Source of the DNA: CAMEON01 sp045531965
GTDB taxonomy: Bacteria > Bacillota > Clostridia > Oscillospirales > CAG-272
Length of the DNA: 64,000 nucleotides
Assembly: GCA_045531965.1 (NCBI GenBank)
Contig: JAZSFA010000071.1
Coordinates: 1-64,000, forward strand
Direction: 5' to 3'
Shown here: positions 23,710 to 32,562 of the stretch, one piece after another
Numbering within the stretch: the first letter of the stretch is position 1
How the letters are laid out: each line of letters opens with the position of its first letter
Program-made: the position numbers and the translations under genes
Notes under the pieces: model-generated
What the model saw: the letters and a program-made list of their open reading frames with translations, nothing else
Databases searched by the model: none
Told to the model about the DNA's origin: nothing

Positions 23710-24238
23710 CTTTGATTTTACCTGCGGTCTCGGGATCTTTCAGCACGCTGACCAACTCCAGACCAAATTCCAAAGCAACACCCATGCCGACAGCGGTAAT
23801 GATCTTGCCGTCGCGGATGACCTTGCCGCCAATGTCGATCGCGCCTTTCAGCTCATCTTCAAAACCGGGATAACAAGTGGCTCGTTTGCCTTCCAACAGA
23901 CCTCTGCGACCAAGCACCAAAGGGGCGGCACAAATGGCGCACAGGTAAGCATTGGCGGAGAGGGCTGTGCGAAGGGCATTGTCTACCACGGGGGAAGCGT
24001 CCAAATGCAAAGATCCCGGCATACCGCCCGGAAGAATGACCATGTCGGGGGCGTGATCACGGAGCTCGGTGAAATCAGAGTCGGACATATCGGCGATGAC
24101 GGTGATGCCGTGCGCGCCTGTGATTTGCATACCACCGATTCCAACCGTGCGAACATCTACGTTGGCTCGGCGCAGAAGATCCAAGGGACAGAGCGCCTCT
24201 ACTTCTTCAAAGCCTTGGGCAAGGAACATATAGACCAT
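23693..24238 (-). CDS. DJ-1/PfpI family protein
   Basis: This 181-residue protein has the DJ-1/YajL glutamine-amidotransferase-like fold. The front AQGFEEVEALCPLDLLRRA and VILPGGMPGS are typical of the DJ-1/ThiJ branch, and the nucleophile elbow is AICAAPLVL with Cys near residue 101. Members are proposed to repair glycated proteins or act as chaperones; the role is debated. The start at 24238 is chosen because GGAGG lies eight bases upstream. It is the first gene of a three-gene unit driven from the promoter at 24270. Confidence 0.88.
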   Translation of the reverse strand: MVYMFLAQGFEEVEALCPLDLLRRANVDVRTVGIGGMQITGAHGITVIADMSDSDFTELRDHAPDMVILPGGMPGSLHLDASPVVDNALRTALSANAYLCAICAAPLVLGRRGLLEGKRATCYPGFEDELKGAIDIGGKVIRDGKIITAVGMGVALEFGLELVSVLKDPETAGKIKDGIRA

Positions 24239-24269
24239 AAAAATTTCCTCCAATCGGGTTTTCATGTCT

Positions 24270-24298
24270 ATTATATCATTCTTTGACACGCTTTGCAA
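24270..24298 (-). promoter_or_regulatory. sigma-A promoter of the DJ-1/cyclo-ligase/CPBP unit
   Basis: On the minus strand TTGCAA (24293-24298), 17 bases, TATAAT (24270-24275). Confidence 0.78.
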
Positions 24299-24319
24299 GA
24301 GCTTTTTAACAGGTTCTCA

Positions 24320-24718
24320 TCATTTCTTCGGGTTGCGGGCTTTGCGGGTGTCAGTTCCTTGGGTGAAAAGGGTATATATACCTGTAGCAACGAGCATGCC
24401 GCCGAAGAGACGGCGCAAAAGGTCGGCGTTCAGGATATCCGCCAAAAAAACGCCGGGGATCACGCCCACAATAGCAAAGCAGACAAGATAACGGATCATC
24501 CACAGGGGAATGCGTCTGCCCGAGGCATGAAGGCAGAGAGACGCCCCTGCAGAGCAAAGATAAAAAATCAGATTCAGACCCTGCGCCTCGGTTTGCCCCA
24601 TGCCTGCCAACGCGGTCAGATACAATACGAACAGCCCCGCACTGCCAAGTCCCATGCCCGAAAGGATACCGATCACCGCTGCCGCCGCGGCGATCACCCA
24701 CGTAGACTCCCAGCTCAT
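24320..24718 (-). CDS. TauE/SafE-family exporter, second half
   Basis: This 132-residue membrane protein corresponds to one half of a TauE/SafE anion exporter. It starts with the family pattern GILSGMGLGSAGLFVLYL, then has about four membrane segments. Full-length relatives hold two such inverted halves in one chain; here the other half is the separate upstream gene, which overlaps by four bases (ATGA). The pair probably assembles into one transporter, perhaps for sulfite or organosulfonates. A short basic tail (TRKARNPKK) ends the protein. Confidence 0.8.
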   Translation of the reverse strand: MSWESTWVIAAAAAVIGILSGMGLGSAGLFVLYLTALAGMGQTEAQGLNLIFYLCSAGASLCLHASGRRIPLWMIRYLVCFAIVGVIPGVFLADILNADLLRRLFGGMLVATGIYTLFTQGTDTRKARNPKK

Positions 24719-25140
24719 GTCAGCACCATCCGAATCCCCGCCAGCAAAACTAAAACAGCGAAGATCTTACGAAGCGCCCTGCGGGGAATTTTTCGAAGCA
24801 ACAAGGCGCCGATCAAGCCTCCCGCGGCGGCGGGGAGGGCTATCCATGCGGCGAGGGACAGCGAGGGTGTCATACCTCGAAGAAAGTACAGGACGGCGGA
24901 CACGAGCGTAACGGGAAGCATGACGAACAAGCCTGTCACGAAAACATTTTTGCCGGTGGGCGGCGGGAGAGGAAGCTTTTTCTTTCCTGCGGGAAGCGGA
25001 GGCATCAGGGGAAGCAGGATCACCAAAAGAACCCCACCCGCAGCCCCAAGAAGTCCGTTGAGAAACCCCGCAAACAGTCCGAGCATTGCCCACAAAAAAA
25101 GGGGTAGGGCACGATAAACGTTTTCTTTTTTGATACGCAT
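24715..25140 (-). CDS. TauE/SafE-family exporter, first half
   Basis: This 141-residue membrane protein has the first-repeat motif GFLNGLLGAAGGVLLV and four hydrophobic segments, with a Lys/Pro-rich loop between the first and second pairs. It is the front half of a TauE/SafE-type exporter whose back half is the overlapping next gene. AAAGGA is 11 bases before the start at 25140. Its promoter diverges from that of ftsK and shares the same -35 hexamer. Confidence 0.8.
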   Translation of the reverse strand: MRIKKENVYRALPLFLWAMLGLFAGFLNGLLGAAGGVLLVILLPLMPPLPAGKKKLPLPPPTGKNVFVTGLFVMLPVTLVSAVLYFLRGMTPSLSLAAWIALPAAAGGLIGALLLRKIPRRALRKIFAVLVLLAGIRMVLT

Positions 25141-25175
25141 ATTGCTTTGATTCCTTTATGATCGAAACATTTGTG

Positions 25176-25204
25176 TGGATAATTCTTCTTTTTGCCTATT
25201 GCAA
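25176..25204 (-). promoter_or_regulatory. promoter of the TauE pair
   Basis: On the minus strand TTGCAA (25199-25204), 17 bases, TATCCA (25176-25181). The -35 hexamer is self-complementary and is also the -35 of the ftsK promoter. Confidence 0.5.
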
Positions 25205-25227
25205 TTCCGAAAACCATATGATATAAT
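25199..25227 (+). promoter_or_regulatory. sigma-A promoter of ftsK
   Basis: TTGCAA (25199-25204), 17 bases, TATAAT (25222-25227). The leader to the ATG at 25350 is about 115 bases and holds no gene. Confidence 0.75.
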
Positions 25228-25349
25228 AATATAATAAGCGTTTACAATGGCAAATTGCCGTTCCGGATACAGTCTGCCCGAATGGGTCGCTGTTTATGCG
25301 AAACCTTCGGCTCGTGCATTGCGAGATCAACTAAGGAAAGGAAAAAGAT

Positions 25350-28300
25350 ATGGCAAACGAAAAGAACAAGAAATCGACAAGCACATCATCCTCTGCCAAA
25401 AAGGGGACGAGCGCGCCTGCGAAAAAAGTGAAAACTGCCACTTCCACCAAGAAAACCCAACCTTCAAACAAAGATAAAGATAAGGAGAAGTCTGCACCCC
25501 GTCTGACTCGTGAGGAGCAACTCAAGCTTGCACAGATGCGAGATGATCGTCGCGCGGCGGCTGCGGAAAAGAAAAAGCGTTTTTCGGAACAGTATATGCC
25601 CTACGTATTGGGCGCACTGGGACTTTTGACACTTGTCTTCTTCGCGTCCTTCCTGTTTGGTCGTGACGTTGCCCCGGAGGATTATTGGATGGGGCCTGTG
25701 GGATATTGGGTCAGTTACTTCTTTTATGGTTTGTTTGGATGGCCTGCCCTTTGTATCCCGGTTCTCTTGATCTACCTTACCTTCTTTTGGCGCAAAAATT
25801 GCCGTGAAGACACTGTAGGACTGCGAATCGTTCTGTCTGTAGTGCTCATGGTAATGGTGTCGGGGGTGGTGCACGTGTTTGCATGTGCCGCGGATGAGCA
25901 ATATGCGGCGATGAACATCGGGATGTACTATCAGTCGGGTGCGACGTATGCTTCGGGTGGTGTGATTGGCGGTCTTTTAGGCTTTTTGCTGTTCCACGGC
26001 TTGAAGGTGTGGGGGACGGTGCTGATCTCAGTGCTGTTGTTCCCGCTGCTGATCATGTTCCTGATCGGCGTGACTCCCGCGTACGTGGCGTCTCGTATCA
26101 AAGCAAAGGTTGCCGCGTCCCGTGAAGCCAAAGAAGCGCGCGAGCTGGAAGAAGCCAGAGCGGCGCTGGCACAGGGTGACGAGCCTGTGCCAGCCAAAAA
26201 ACGGGTGATCAAGGAAGCGCCCATGCCCGAGGATGCGGGGTCAGAGGACTACGTGCCGCCAAAACCCCGAAAAAGAAGCGCCGAGCCGGTAGCACCCGCT
26301 CGAAAAGATGCTGACGCAGCCACACCTACTCCTGCGTCCCGCCGTGAAGAGGCACCTGCCGAGCCGCCACGCATTCTTCGCATGAATGCTGAAACGGGGG
26401 AAGTGTTGGAGGATGCGGAAGAAGTAACGGCTCGCCGTATGCCGTCCAAAAGTAGCGCCGCTGAAGAGGAGGGCGTTTACATCCCTCCTCGCCGTAAGAC
26501 TTCGGCGGTTTCTTCGGAAGATATATCCGCACGGGCAACCGCGGCAGACATTTCCCAAGAAGCTTTTACCGAGAATACCGCTCCGCGGGACGATGGTGAT
26601 ACAGAAGTCTCGGATGGACAACATTATTCAGCGCCCACCGAAGGGACTGAAAAGGAGGAGGGCGGTGATGGACTGTACATTCCTACGCGCAGAATGTCCA
26701 AAGACCATTACGCAGACCGCCGAAACAACCGTATGAGTCGAAATACTTCCGGGTTTGATGAGCACGACGTGGACGATACCTTCGCCATTGACGATCTTCC
26801 GGAAAAAGTAGAAACCTTGGAAATTTCTTGGGATGATGATGACGACGCTGAGAGTCCGGACACCTTCGGCTACCAAACGGCAGTCAATGAGGAAAAGCGG
26901 GATGTTGCTCGCGAAGATGCTGAGAAGATCGTGGTCGTAGTCAACCGCCAGGAGACGGCGGCTGTTACCGACACCACTGATCATCACGTGGAGGGATTGC
27001 CCGATGAGGAGATCGTTCTGCCCTCTGCCAAGGGGGAGGAAGTGCAGGAAGATCCTCGGGAATATGCGTTTCCCGCTATGGATCTTTTGATTCAAGGTCC
27101 CGCTCGTTATGAGGCAGACGAAAACGAAATTATTCGCAATACCCAAACACTAAGAAGTGTTTTGGAATCCTTCCACATCCGCGTCAAAGAGATCGCTTGC
27201 TCCTGTGGACCTACCATTACTCGATATGAGGTCAAGCCCGATACGGGTGTTCGTGTCCGTTCTATTGCCAATCTGGTGGATGATATCGCACTGGGTCTTG
27301 CTAAATCGGGCGTCCGTATTGAGGCCCCCATTCCCGGTAAGGCTGCGGTGGGCATTGAGGTGCCCAACGACAAAGCCGCCAGCGTGGCGTTGCGTAATTT
27401 GATCGAAGCACCTGAGTTTGTCAACAGCAAGAGCCGTTTGACGGCTTGCTTGGGTGCTGACGTGGCGGGACGTCCTGTGATGATGGACATCAACAAAATG
27501 CCTCACCTGTTGGTGGCGGGTACCACCGGCTCGGGTAAGTCGGTTTGTATCAACTCCATCATTATGAGTATCCTCTACAAAGCGAAACCCGAAGAGGTCA
27601 AGCTGATTCTGATCGACCCCAAGAAGGTGGAATTTGCGGTCTACCGTGATTTACCGCATCTTTACTGTCCTCTGATCAGCGATCCCAAAAAGGCGGCAGG
27701 TGCCCTTAACTCCGCGGTGGTGGAGATGGAGCGCCGCTTTGAGCTGATTGAGGAAGTGGGCGTCCGCAACCTGGCAGGTTATAACGAACTGACCGCGGGA
27801 GACCCCGAGCGTCCTCCTCTGCCTCAAATGGTCATCATCATCGATGAACTGGCAGACCTGATGATGACGGCGTCCAACGAAGTGGAGACGGCGATCTGCC
27901 GTTTGGCACAGAAGGCAAGAGCTGCGGGTATCCACTTGATCCTGGGTACGCAGAGACCCTCTGTGGACGTTATCACGGGTCTGATCAAAGCCAACATTCC
28001 CTCCCGTATTGCCTTTACCGTGGCATCTGCGGTTGACTCCCGTACCATCATTGACATGGTGGGCGCCGAGAAGCTCATTGGCCGCGGTGATATGCTGTAT
28101 TCCCCTGTCGGTTCTACAAAGCCCATGCGCGTGCAGGGTGCTTTCGTCAGTGACGGAGAAGTAGAGCGGGTGGTTACTTTCCTCCGTGAGCATAATGCCA
28201 AAACGGAATACGACGAGTCCTTCATGCACCAGATTGAGGTGGAAGCTGCCAAGTGCGGGCAGGGCAAGAAGAAGGGCGGCGATGTGGGCAACATCGAGGA

Positions 28301-28568
28301 CTTCAGCGCTCTCGGCGGTGACGACGAGGACGGCAAGTTCTGGGCGGCAGTGGAAGTGGCTGTGGATTCTCAGAAGATTTCCACGTCCCTGCTCCAGCGC
28401 CGTTTGAACCTTGGCTACGGCCGTGCTGCCAAGATCATCGACCGCATGGAAGAAATGGGCTTTGTGGGTCCTGCCGACGGCAACAAGCCCAGAAAGCTGC
28501 TCATCACCAAGCAGGATCTTGCCGAGATCCGCATCAGCGGACGGGCAGACGAGGCGAGCGAAGAGTAA
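25350..28568 (+). CDS. ftsK: DNA translocase FtsK/SpoIIIE
   Basis: FtsK pumps chromosomal DNA through the closing division septum and helps resolve dimers; SpoIIIE is its sporulation relative. The 1072-residue protein starts with a Lys/Ser/Thr-rich tail (1-75), then four membrane helices (about 85-245), a long acidic disordered linker (about 250-570), and the motor: alpha/beta domains, Walker A GTTGSGKSV (about 724) and Walker B VIIIDELADLM (about 827). The C-terminal winged-helix gamma domain (about 1000-1065, LLQRRLNLGYGRAAKIIDRM) reads DNA polarity signals. AAGGAAAAAGAT precedes the start. It is a single-gene unit. Confidence 0.97.
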   Translation: MANEKNKKSTSTSSSAKKGTSAPAKKVKTATSTKKTQPSNKDKDKEKSAPRLTREEQLKLAQMRDDRRAAAAEKKKRFSEQYMPYVLGALGLLTLVFFASFLFGRDVAPEDYWMGPVGYWVSYFFYGLFGWPALCIPVLLIYLTFFWRKNCREDTVGLRIVLSVVLMVMVSGVVHVFACAADEQYAAMNIGMYYQSGATYASGGVIGGLLGFLLFHGLKVWGTVLISVLLFPLLIMFLIGVTPAYVASRIKAKVAASREAKEARELEEARAALAQGDEPVPAKKRVIKEAPMPEDAGSEDYVPPKPRKRSAEPVAPARKDADAATPTPASRREEAPAEPPRILRMNAETGEVLEDAEEVTARRMPSKSSAAEEEGVYIPPRRKTSAVSSEDISARATAADISQEAFTENTAPRDDGDTEVSDGQHYSAPTEGTEKEEGGDGLYIPTRRMSKDHYADRRNNRMSRNTSGFDEHDVDDTFAIDDLPEKVETLEISWDDDDDAESPDTFGYQTAVNEEKRDVAREDAEKIVVVVNRQETAAVTDTTDHHVEGLPDEEIVLPSAKGEEVQEDPREYAFPAMDLLIQGPARYEADENEIIRNTQTLRSVLESFHIRVKEIACSCGPTITRYEVKPDTGVRVRSIANLVDDIALGLAKSGVRIEAPIPGKAAVGIEVPNDKAASVALRNLIEAPEFVNSKSRLTACLGADVAGRPVMMDINKMPHLLVAGTTGSGKSVCINSIIMSILYKAKPEEVKLILIDPKKVEFAVYRDLPHLYCPLISDPKKAAGALNSAVVEMERRFELIEEVGVRNLAGYNELTAGDPERPPLPQMVIIIDELADLMMTASNEVETAICRLAQKARAAGIHLILGTQRPSVDVITGLIKANIPSRIAFTVASAVDSRTIIDMVGAEKLIGRGDMLYSPVGSTKPMRVQGAFVSDGEVERVVTFLREHNAKTEYDESFMHQIEVEAAKCGQGKKKGGDVGNIEDFSALGGDDEDGKFWAAVEVAVDSQKISTSLLQRRLNLGYGRAAKIIDRMEEMGFVGPADGNKPRKLLITKQDLAEIRISGRADEASEE

Positions 28569-28587
28569 GTTTCCCCCATAAACATAG

Positions 28588-28622
28588 ACGCGGAGAGGTG
28601 AATTGCCTCTCCGCGTTTGTGT
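28588..28622 (+). terminator. ftsK terminator
   Basis: Perfect 11-base stem ACGCGGAGAGG/CCTCTCCGCGT with a seven-base loop, followed by TTGTGTTTT. Confidence 0.88.
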
Positions 28623-28689
28623 TTTGCCTAAAAAATAGTACCGTTTCATGGTTATAGTGCTGAAATTGAAAACAAACAAAAGATTTCGC

Positions 28690-28718
28690 TTGACAGTCCG
28701 ATGACCGTGTGATATAAT
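28690..28718 (+). promoter_or_regulatory. sigma-A promoter of the MoxR-DUF58 operon
   Basis: TTGACA (28690-28695), 17 bases, TATAAT (28713-28718), 46 bases before the moxR start. Confidence 0.88.
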
Positions 28719-28764
28719 AAAATCATAGTAAATGGCGTAAGTGTACGCCTCAAGGAGGTATATC

Positions 28765-29718
28765 ATGAACACCCCCCATAAGACCCAAACCCTCACCCAA
28801 AAACTGACCGATAATATCAGCCGTGTTTTATATGGCAAAGAAGCGGTTATCAAAACATTTCTCTGTGCCTTTTTCAGCGGCGGTCACGTTCTCTTGGAGG
28901 ACGTTCCGGGTACGGGTAAGACCAGCCTGGTACGCGCCCTGGCCGATTCCTTCGGCGGTGACTACAAGCGCGTGCAGTTTACCCCTGACCTGCTCCCCTC
29001 AGATATCACGGGTATCAATTACTACCGTCAGCACACCGGGGAGTTCTCCCTCCGTAAAGGCCCCGTCTTTACCAATCTGTTTTTGGCGGACGAGATCAAC
29101 CGCGCCACCCCCCGTACCCAATCCGCGCTGCTTGAGTGTATGGAGGAGCGGCAGGTGACCATCGATGGAGAGACTCTGCCCCTTTCGGATGTTTTTATGG
29201 TTATGGCGACCATGAATCCCTTGGAGTTTCAAGGCACATTCCCCCTACCCGAGGCGCAGGTGGACAGATTCATGATGAAGCTGCATCTGGGCTATCCCGA
29301 TCTGGCGGGGGAGACCCGCATCGTGGATAAGATCTGTACCGGCAACAAAGGAGATGCGGTTGAAACCGTTGCTAACATAGAGGACGTCCGTGCCGCGCGC
29401 GCTGAAATAGAGCAGGTACATATCAGTCCCGCCGTGGCAGACTACATGGTGCGCCTGATCCGTGCCACCCGAGAACATGAGAAGATCAAATTGGGCGTCA
29501 GCCCCCGCGGCGTGGTGGCTATGACCCGTGCCGTCCGTGCCTTTGCGGCTATGGAGGGGCGTGATCACGTTCTGCCCGATGATGTCAAAGCATTGGCGAT
29601 TCCCGTATTGTCCCATCGAATCATCACCCGCACCGGCAGCAGCCTCCAGCTCTCTCAGTCCGGCGAGGCATTGATCGAATATATGCTGACCAAGGTGCCT
29701 GTCGTCCTCGAAAAGTGA
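28765..29718 (+). CDS. MoxR-family AAA+ ATPase
   Basis: MoxR ATPases act as chaperones that help assemble or activate partner proteins, often with DUF58 proteins. The 317-residue protein has Walker A EDVPGTGKTSLVRAL, the Walker B region FLADEINRATPRTQSALLECMEE (quoted in part), MATMNPLEFQGTFPLPEAQ with sensor and Arg finger residues, and a C-terminal lid domain (SPRGVVAMTRAVRAFAAM). The start at 28765 has AAGGAGG eight bases upstream; an in-frame ATG eight codons earlier is rejected. The DUF58 gene starts ten bases after its stop. Confidence 0.94.
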   Translation: MNTPHKTQTLTQKLTDNISRVLYGKEAVIKTFLCAFFSGGHVLLEDVPGTGKTSLVRALADSFGGDYKRVQFTPDLLPSDITGINYYRQHTGEFSLRKGPVFTNLFLADEINRATPRTQSALLECMEERQVTIDGETLPLSDVFMVMATMNPLEFQGTFPLPEAQVDRFMMKLHLGYPDLAGETRIVDKICTGNKGDAVETVANIEDVRAARAEIEQVHISPAVADYMVRLIRATREHEKIKLGVSPRGVVAMTRAVRAFAAMEGRDHVLPDDVKALAIPVLSHRIITRTGSSLQLSQSGEALIEYMLTKVPVVLEK

Positions 29719-29728
29719 GGAGGAGGGT

Positions 29729-30961
29729 ATGAGTTGGTTCGTTATAGCCTTTCTCCTGGCGTTTACCATGGTGTACTTTCTGCAAAGAAAGCGTTGGCGT
29801 GCTGTCGTGGAGAACGAGCTTTCTTACCGATTTGAATTCAGCACGGATGAAGTGTTTGCGGGAGAATATTTGTATCTTGATCAGGTTGTGATCAACAACA
29901 GCGACCGCTCCATTTCCTTTTTGAAGATGGAAACCCTGCTTCCCGAGGGGCTCAAAGTGGTATTGGCTGCCGAGGATGGAAAAGGAAGGGATGAAACCGT
30001 GCAATCGGTGCAGAGCGTGTTTCTTCTGCCACCTCATGGACAGGTCTCCCGCCGCTGGCGTATTGTCGCGGAGGTGCGCGGGCATTATACCGCACAAACC
30101 GTGCAGATGCACGTTATTTCCCATGATGCCATCGGTATGAGTACCTATTCCATGCGAATGCAACCCGAGGCATCGGTGAAAGACCGCTTGACCGTGTTGC
30201 CCATCGCCGCTGAATGGTTGACACAAATGGCACTGTCTCCCTCCTTTGCGGGAGAGCGTACGACTTCAAAGGGACTGGTACAGGATCCCATGTCCATCTG
30301 CGGCGTTCGCGAGTATGAGCCGTTTGATCCCCTCAATACGGTAGACTGGAAACAGACCGCCCGACTGGGACGCATGATGGTCAAAAAGCTGGAAGTCCAG
30401 CAGAACGATAGTTACCATATCGTTTTGAATATGCAATCTGTCATTATTGAACCTGAGTTTCCTGAGATCAGCGCGCCTGCCTATGTGGAAAACTGTATTT
30501 CTTTGTGTGCCTCTCTTTTGGATAGCGCCATTCGCCGAAATATTCCTGTCCGCCTCATGGCGAACACCGAGCCTTGCGAGCTTTTGGGCGGCGGGCGTGT
30601 TCATGACGGGCCGCTCGGCTGTCATATCTTTGCCAGCGAGCAGTTTACCGATAAAAGCTCTGTCATGGAAGCTTACCGCATTCTTGCCAAACTGCCGATG
30701 AAGCTATCCCTTCCTACCGAGCGACTTCTTGAGGACATTATGGAGAATCCCTATCTGTATTCGCAGGGAGGTAATATCGTGTTTGTTACGCCTTTTGTGG
30801 ATCAGCGCATGGTCAATTTTCATCGAGCCATGGCAGATCAGGGGGTCAACGTGATCTTCTACGTGATGACATCTTATCAGAACGCGTTAACTCTGCCGCC
30901 CGAGATGGAAGCCTACTTCCGCTACAGTCATTGGAAGGGAGGTGTTGGATATGCGTCGTAA
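29729..30961 (+). CDS. DUF58 protein
   Basis: This 410-residue protein has one N-terminal membrane anchor (about 2-18), a beta-rich region (25-150) and the DUF58 segment VREYEPFDPLNTVDWKQTAR, followed by a region resembling a von Willebrand A fold. DUF58 proteins are the usual partners of MoxR ATPases; their role is probably in cell-envelope assembly or stress but is not proven. Translation is coupled to moxR by a ten-base gap with GAGGAGGG, and its end overlaps the next gene by 11 bases. Confidence 0.88.
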   Translation: MSWFVIAFLLAFTMVYFLQRKRWRAVVENELSYRFEFSTDEVFAGEYLYLDQVVINNSDRSISFLKMETLLPEGLKVVLAAEDGKGRDETVQSVQSVFLLPPHGQVSRRWRIVAEVRGHYTAQTVQMHVISHDAIGMSTYSMRMQPEASVKDRLTVLPIAAEWLTQMALSPSFAGERTTSKGLVQDPMSICGVREYEPFDPLNTVDWKQTARLGRMMVKKLEVQQNDSYHIVLNMQSVIIEPEFPEISAPAYVENCISLCASLLDSAIRRNIPVRLMANTEPCELLGGGRVHDGPLGCHIFASEQFTDKSSVMEAYRILAKLPMKLSLPTERLLEDIMENPYLYSQGGNIVFVTPFVDQRMVNFHRAMADQGVNVIFYVMTSYQNALTLPPEMEAYFRYSHWKGGVGYAS

Positions 30962-32447
30962 AGGTGTTGCGCCGGCCCGATTGAAAAAGCCATCGCCTGC
31001 TAAGATGACAGGCTCTGTCAGATCGCGGATTACGGGACATAAACATATGCCCGCCACCGAAAAATGGCGGCGCCGTTGGCTGAAGCTCTACAAATTTCTT
31101 GCCTGCGTGGCGTTTTGCGCCATTATTATGCCTTATTTTGAAATTCTCGTGTCGATAGGCGCGGGACCGTACGCTACGGCTTTTACTTGGATCGCCTCCG
31201 CCCTGCTGTTTGCCGTAGGTTACGGGATTCATAAGGGAATTCGGTTTCTCTTTACCAAGGGCGATGAGGAGGAATTCAGCTTTTCCTTCGAAACTAAATG
31301 GCAGTTTTCGCCGCCCGCGATCATGATCCCTTCTCTTATTTTGGGGGCGGTGGCAGCCATTGCTTTCAGCTTTGTTTCGGGACAGATATTGGAAACGTTG
31401 CTCTATCCTTACTATAATGCCGAAGTGGGCTTCCCACTCATGATGATTGCCTGTGTTGTTGCTTCGGTTCTTGGCAATCTTTTGGTTCCCTTCCAGTTCC
31501 ATCAGCTCTGTTCTCTGAGAACATTGATCGAATGTTTGTTTGCTCTGGGTGTACCTTTTGGTATTGCTACTTGGTGGGGAAACGGCGTCAACGGACTATT
31601 TGTTGCGTGTGTGCTGGTCTATGCCCTGTGCCTGTTCGTGCTAATGAACCAAGAATATGTGATCAAGCCCTCTTATAGTTCCAAGACCTGCTATGCTACC
31701 AAAGAATTGCGCCTTTACGGTATGGGGAGAGCGGTAGGTTTGTGGCTGACGACGCTGCTGACTGCGATGGTTCTCCTCAGTCTTTTGGCGGTTTTGGTGA
31801 TCCCTCTCCGCTTTTTCCTGACGCCAGATATGAGCTTGGTGTTGGATTTTCCTATCAAAGGTCTGCCCGGTTTGAATCTTATGCTGTTTTTTACGGGGCT
31901 TATCATCATCCCTGTACTGTCGGTGATGGGTATCCTGCGGTTTGTTCGTCCTCGCGGCTTGAAATACTGGGAGAAGATCATCGGGGAGCTTTTCAGAAAA
32001 ATCATGGGCTTTTTCCTTCGCTTGCGCTTTTTCAAGAAAAAAGGAGCGGATGCTGATCTGGATTTCCGAGAAGTGGTAGGGGAGCGTCCAAAAAAGCAAC
32101 ACTACGTTGATACGGTGAGGGAACAAAAAACGGAGAGTACCGTCTTGCCGCGAGGCTACCGCGCGTTTCAGCGGCACATGAAAACGCTATCGGATATAAA
32201 CGAACGTTATCGCTTTGCCTATGAGGTGCTGATCACAGAACTGTATGACGCGCACATTGGTATCGCCAAACATCAGACCCCCTTGGAAATGGCAGACGTA
32301 ATCCGCCGCAAGACCAATATCACCGAGATGGATCACTTGACAGCGACCTTTGCCAAGGTAACGTATGCTAAAGATGGCAAAGCGTCTCAAGGAGAATTGG
32401 ATGTGATCTGTCGTATACTTGAGGATCGATGGGGACGGCAGGGTTAA
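30951..32447 (+). CDS. multi-pass membrane protein with DUF4129-like C-terminus
   Basis: This 498-residue protein begins with a basic tail, then about ten hydrophobic segments up to residue 360, then a charged cytoplasmic region and a C-terminal helical part (INERYRFAYEVLITELYDAH, QTPLEMADVIRRKT, ITEMDHLTATFAKVTYA) that looks like DUF4129. In many bacteria a MoxR-DUF58 pair is followed by a large transglutaminase-like membrane protein ending in DUF4129. Here the membrane and DUF4129 parts are present, but no transglutaminase Cys-His-Asp motif is seen. GGGAGG eight bases upstream sets the start at 30951. Confidence 0.72.
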   Translation: MRRKGVAPARLKKPSPAKMTGSVRSRITGHKHMPATEKWRRRWLKLYKFLACVAFCAIIMPYFEILVSIGAGPYATAFTWIASALLFAVGYGIHKGIRFLFTKGDEEEFSFSFETKWQFSPPAIMIPSLILGAVAAIAFSFVSGQILETLLYPYYNAEVGFPLMMIACVVASVLGNLLVPFQFHQLCSLRTLIECLFALGVPFGIATWWGNGVNGLFVACVLVYALCLFVLMNQEYVIKPSYSSKTCYATKELRLYGMGRAVGLWLTTLLTAMVLLSLLAVLVIPLRFFLTPDMSLVLDFPIKGLPGLNLMLFFTGLIIIPVLSVMGILRFVRPRGLKYWEKIIGELFRKIMGFFLRLRFFKKKGADADLDFREVVGERPKKQHYVDTVREQKTESTVLPRGYRAFQRHMKTLSDINERYRFAYEVLITELYDAHIGIAKHQTPLEMADVIRRKTNITEMDHLTATFAKVTYAKDGKASQGELDVICRILEDRWGRQG

Positions 32448-32448
32448 G

Positions 32449-32478
32449 TTAACAAACGGTTCATGAACCGTTTGTTAA
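32449..32478. repeat. perfect 30-base palindrome after the MoxR operon
   Basis: TTAACAAACGGTTCA is followed directly by its exact inverse complement. It begins one base after the stop at 32447. It overlaps a plausible -35 region for the next gene (TGTTAA 32473-32478, then TATAAT 32497-32502), so it may be an operator. It may also be a terminator, but no T run follows. Confidence 0.7.
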
Positions 32479-32562
32479 TACTCCACATGTTGGTGGTATA
32501 ATATACCCAAACCGCACGTTGATTCTGTCAACGACGCGATCAATCGCAAAGGAGAGATAACC

